A stretch of 64,000 bases of DNA from Bordetella genomosp. 9 (GTDB lineage: Bacteria; Pseudomonadota; Gammaproteobacteria; Burkholderiales; Burkholderiaceae_B). The DNA is taken from NCBI RefSeq assembly GCF_002261425.1, contig NZ_NEVJ01000003.1, forward strand, positions 496,001-560,000, in the 5' to 3' direction. The notes under the pieces were generated by a model. It was not told where the DNA came from, made no database searches, and was given only the letters and a program-made list of their open reading frames with translations. Made by a program: the position numbers and the translations under genes. This document shows positions 61,731 through 64,000 of the stretch, one piece after another; the stretch's first letter is position 1; every line of letters starts with the position of its first letter.

Positions 61731-62269
61731 GCCGCCCCATGGACCCGGCCGCCGTCCTGGCGCCGCGGGACCTGCGCAGCGTCGCGTCCGCCGTCGCGCT
61801 CGCGGCGGAACCGGGCGCGCCCGATCCCCTGCTGCGCGCGGTCGACGAACTCGCACAGGAGGCGCTGGGACATCGCTTGTTCACCGCCCTGCGCTATGAC
61901 CTGGCCGCGGGCACGGCGCATCGGCTGTACAGCAGCGCGCCGGATGTCTACCCGGCGTCCGGCAGCAAGCGGATCGCGACCGCGCCTGCCCTGCGCAGGA
62001 TGGTCGATACGGGGCTGCCCCTGTTGACGCCCGATGCCGCCGCGGTGCGGGAGAACTTTGCCGATGCCGAAGCGATCTTTTCGCTGGGTTGCGCCAGTGT
62101 CCTCAACCTGCCCGTGATCGTACGTGGCCGGCTGCTGGGGCAGATCAACCTGCTGCACCAGGCCGGGCATTATCAACCGTGGGCCATCGAAAGCGGCATG
62201 GTCCTGGCCGCGCTGGCGGCGACGGCCTTCATCGGGGATGGCAATCCGGCCGCGTGGGCACAGCGCTAG
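61727..62269 (+). CDS. GAF-domain protein
   Basis: 180 residues, one GAF domain (about 25-165): LFTALRYDLAAGTAHRLYSS, VRENFADAEAIFSLGCASVL and NLPVIVRGRLLGQINLLHQA. Stand-alone GAF proteins without an output domain usually bind a small ligand or act as partner subunits. It is translationally coupled to the CocE-type hydrolase by an ATGA overlap, suggesting that the two proteins act together or that GAF senses the hydrolase product. Its stop shares CTAG with the convergent small gene. Confidence 0.85.
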   Translation: MSRPMDPAAVLAPRDLRSVASAVALAAEPGAPDPLLRAVDELAQEALGHRLFTALRYDLAAGTAHRLYSSAPDVYPASGSKRIATAPALRRMVDTGLPLLTPDAAAVRENFADAEAIFSLGCASVLNLPVIVRGRLLGQINLLHQAGHYQPWAIESGMVLAALAATAFIGDGNPAAWAQR

Positions 62270-62589
62270 AACGCCCGCTTCTCTACCTTCTGCATGGAAC
62301 ATTTTCCCGGCGATGTCTGGCCTACCGCGGCGAAGGTTTCCTTCACGGACAAATCCACCCGGCTGATCTGGTAAGCAGGCCCGCTGCCGTACCGTTCATA
62401 GATGAAACTCACGGTCGACGCCGAAAAAGTGGCGGGAAGGCGGTAAACAAAATTCGAGCCCGAGTCTTCGAACGTGACGAACTGGTGCTGTTCATCGATG
62501 GTTACCTTGAACGGATATTTCCGGTTCGGCCTGTCGACTATGCACTCCAGATACACCGGTGCCTCTGGAGCCTGCGCGGCGACGAACAT
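62266..62589 (-). CDS. Small conserved-type hypothetical protein
   Basis: 107 residues from the ATG at 62589, set by AGGAG six bases upstream (an ATG at 62595 touches this site). No signal peptide, no membrane segment. Predicted mostly beta, with YPFKVTIDEQHQFVTFEDSG, YRLPATFSASTVSFIYERYG, YQISRVDLS and the ending GKCSMQKVEKRAF. The pattern IxRxxLS...G-x-C...K-R-A-F recurs in unnamed small proteins of proteobacteria and phages, as I recall them. Two cysteines (14 and 97) may pair. Function unknown. Lies between the GAF gene (convergent) and a Bug gene (64 bases upstream, same strand). Confidence 0.7.
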   Translation of the reverse strand: MFVAAQAPEAPVYLECIVDRPNRKYPFKVTIDEQHQFVTFEDSGSNFVYRLPATFSASTVSFIYERYGSGPAYQISRVDLSVKETFAAVGQTSPGKCSMQKVEKRAF

Positions 62590-62653
62590 ACTCATCTCCT
62601 GGTGGTTTTTCGATCCAGCTCCTGGACCGGGGTTCGCGTTGGTTCGAATAATT

Positions 62654-63709
62654 CTACTGAATGTGGATGTCGCCTTCGCTGATCACCTTGGCCCACTTGC
62701 TGTTTTCGTTGGCGATGAAGGCCGCGGTATCGGGCTGCGACATGTAGGTGGGGTTTTCGCCGGCCTGTTCCAGGCCGTTCAGCATCGCGGGACTTTGCAG
62801 GGCCGTCTTCACGGCCGCGTTGAGTTTGTCCAGGACGTCCGCCGGTGTGCCGCGCGGCGCGACCAGCGCGGTCCAGAAATTGACCTGGAAGCCGGGAATG
62901 CTTTCGGCTACGGTGGGCAGGTCCGGCAGCAATTTGCTGCGCGCGTCGCCCGTGGTCGCCAGTCCGCGCAACTGGCCTTTCATGATGTACTGCGACGCCG
63001 CCGGCAAGGTGGCGAAGGCGAAGTCGATGCGGCCGCCGATCAGGTCGGTCATCGCCGGGCCGCTGCCCTTGTACGGCACGTGCACGAAGTTCGACTTCGT
63101 GCGCAGCTTCAGCAGTTCGCCCGCCAGATGCGGGCTGGACCCCAGGCCCGCCGACGCGAAGGTCACGCCGTCGCGGCTCTGCCGGCCCGTGGCGATCAGT
63201 TCGTCCAGGCTCTTGATCGTGGAGGACGCCGGTACCGAGAGCACCAGCGGCGATACGGTCACCGTTGCGATCGGCGTCAGGCTGCGCGGGTCGTACGGCA
63301 GGTTCCGCATCAGGTTGGGATTGGTGGCAAAGGCCGGATCCGCGAGCAGCAGCGTATAGCCATCCGCCGGCGCCCGGGCCACCACGCTCGTCCCGATGAC
63401 ACTCGCGCCGCCCGGCCGGTTTTCGACCACGACGTTCACGCCCAGGGTCTTGTCCAGCTCCCGTGCCAGCAGCCGCGCCACGAAATCGGTGCCGCCGCCG
63501 GGTGGGTAGGCCAGCACCAGGGTGATGGGATGGTTGGGATAATCGCTCGCGGCGTGCGCGGCTGGCGTGAACGCGAACAACGCCGCGAACAGCGCCACGC
63601 ATAACGCCATGAGCGCCGCCGACGCTCGAACCGCGAACTGGGCTGTGGATCGGGCTGCATGAAGCGCCGCTGACGGCGACACATAGGCAAGCAAGCGGCG
63701 TGACGACAC
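62654..63709 (-). CDS. Bug/TTT-family solute-binding protein (GTG start)
   Basis: 351 residues from a GTG at 63709, chosen because AGGGG stands seven bases upstream; the only nearby ATG (63610) lies inside the signal peptide. The signal is long, with a 30-residue n-region and the hydrophobic core MALCVALFAALFAF, ending PAAHAAS. Bug features: LVLAYPPGGGTDFVARLLAR, VVENRPGGASVIGTSVVARA, PADGYTLLLAD, HVPYKGSGPAMTDLIGG and LPDLPTVAESIPGFQV. Divergent from the dioxygenase start at 63950; a dyad at 63730-63751 lies 20 bases upstream of this start. Confidence 0.9.
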   Translation of the reverse strand: MSSRRLLAYVSPSAALHAARSTAQFAVRASAALMALCVALFAALFAFTPAAHAASDYPNHPITLVLAYPPGGGTDFVARLLARELDKTLGVNVVVENRPGGASVIGTSVVARAPADGYTLLLADPAFATNPNLMRNLPYDPRSLTPIATVTVSPLVLSVPASSTIKSLDELIATGRQSRDGVTFASAGLGSSPHLAGELLKLRTKSNFVHVPYKGSGPAMTDLIGGRIDFAFATLPAASQYIMKGQLRGLATTGDARSKLLPDLPTVAESIPGFQVNFWTALVAPRGTPADVLDKLNAAVKTALQSPAMLNGLEQAGENPTYMSQPDTAAFIANENSKWAKVISEGDIHIQ

Positions 63710-63729
63710 TGGTTTCCCCTGATTCGTTT

Positions 63730-63751
63730 TATGTTCCAAATTAAGAACATA
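63730..63751. promoter_or_regulatory. Perfect dyad TATGTTC-N8-GAACATA
   Basis: TATGTTC (63730-63736) and GAACATA (63745-63751) flank eight AT-rich bases in the divergent region between the Bug gene and the dioxygenase gene. Symmetry and place suggest an operator that controls the Bug gene; the binder is not encoded in the window. The rest of this 240-base gap shows only GGGAG before the dioxygenase ATG. Confidence 0.5.
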
Positions 63752-63949
63752 TACCGAAAATAGTTCAAGGACCAGCGTCCCGGCTTGACCAGGCGCCGCA
63801 ACAAAACCTTGCCCCTCCCGCAAGAAAAAAGCGTTCGACGCCGCGCCCGGCCGCGCCAGATACTGTCCGCACCTTGATAACGGCGCGATCGGACCCCAGC
63901 CAGCGGGCCGACGCCGGCAAGGCCTCTACAACTCTGGGAGCAGGCAGCC

Positions 63950-64000
63950 ATGGCAATCGTCGTCAAACCTTTCGAGCGGAACTTCGGCGCCGACATCGTC
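63950..64000 (+). CDS. N-terminal fragment, probable TauD/TfdA-type dioxygenase
   Basis: Only 17 codons are visible (MAIVVKPFERNFGADIV), with GGGAG nine bases before the ATG. A short N-terminus leading to F-G-A-x-I/V is usual in 2-oxoglutarate-dependent TauD/TfdA-family dioxygenases (for instance Fe(II) enzymes that cleave alkyl sulfates, taurine or aryloxyacetates). The call is tentative because the catalytic HxD motif is outside the window. Confidence 0.45.
   Translation, partial: MAIVVKPFERNFGADIV

Noticed and set aside
1..64000. Prophage, insertion sequence or genomic island with tRNA junction
   Set aside because: I saw no transposase, integrase, tRNA, or att-like direct repeats, and base composition and codon use look even throughout apart from short intergenic AT patches.

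Overview
The window is high-GC, gene-dense bacterial chromosome with no tRNA, rRNA, insertion sequence or CRISPR array that I could find, and no gene-free stretch over 300 bases. The gene content points to a Burkholderiales bacterium of the Alcaligenaceae (Bordetella/Achromobacter type): six orphan Bug (tripartite tricarboxylate) solute-binding proteins, many LysR regulators, DctA, NodT-type efflux and Met-rich MXKDX peptide genes. This placement is inference from content; no marker gene is present.

Layout. 1-14 kb is a catabolic block: a solute-binding protein tail, an XRE regulator, a cyclic amidohydrolase (allantoinase/dihydroorotase type) overlapping an MmgE/PrpD protein, a leftward sulfatase-Bug-sulfatase operon, a leftward Bug-DctA-type carrier-NAD(P) oxidoreductase operon, and a double-HTH LysR regulator coupled to a PDC-hydrolase-like amidohydrolase, closed by a GntR/UTRA regulator. 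14.4-22.6 kb holds a CadD-like membrane protein and then a sulfate-ester acquisition cluster: solute-binding protein, permease and ATPase (AtsRBC-like), a sulfatase, the formylglycine-generating enzyme that activates sulfatases, and a SulP transporter, preceded by a near-perfect sigma-54 promoter at 15201-15217. 22.8-28.2 kb is a PotABCD-like ABC operon carrying an unusual class-I glutamine-amidotransferase-like (BPL_N) gene.

28.2-33.7 kb is a leftward run that looks like a periplasmic reactive-chlorine/methionine-oxidation defence unit (MXKDX Met-rich peptide, YedY/MsrP-type molybdoenzyme, cytochrome b, TetR, DUF302, AhpD-like, alpha/beta hydrolase) facing a divergent AraC regulator. 33.8-40.5 kb is a MexEF-OprN-type RND efflux operon whose adaptor gene is frameshifted, plus a ChaC-like gene. 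40.7-51.2 kb holds LysR, GST, an ABC-F protein, a ClpC-like AAA+ protein, a GGDEF-EAL protein, an NDH-2-like flavoprotein and a LysR gene divergent from dsdA.

51.4-64 kb is a D-amino-acid/amide scavenging region: D-serine dehydratase, Bug, amidase, DadA-like oxidase, two tandem Bugs, LysR, a CocE-type hydrolase coupled to a GAF protein, a small orphan protein, another Bug and the first 17 codons of a probable TauD/TfdA dioxygenase. Recurrent theme: scavenging of organosulfur, organic acids and D-amino compounds with periplasmic binding proteins and local LysR/GntR control. The most interesting items are the sigma-54-preceded sulfate-ester cluster with variant sulfatases, the MrpX-like oxidative defence operon under different regulators, the BPL_N gene inside an ABC operon, the tandem-HTH LysR, and the broken efflux adaptor.
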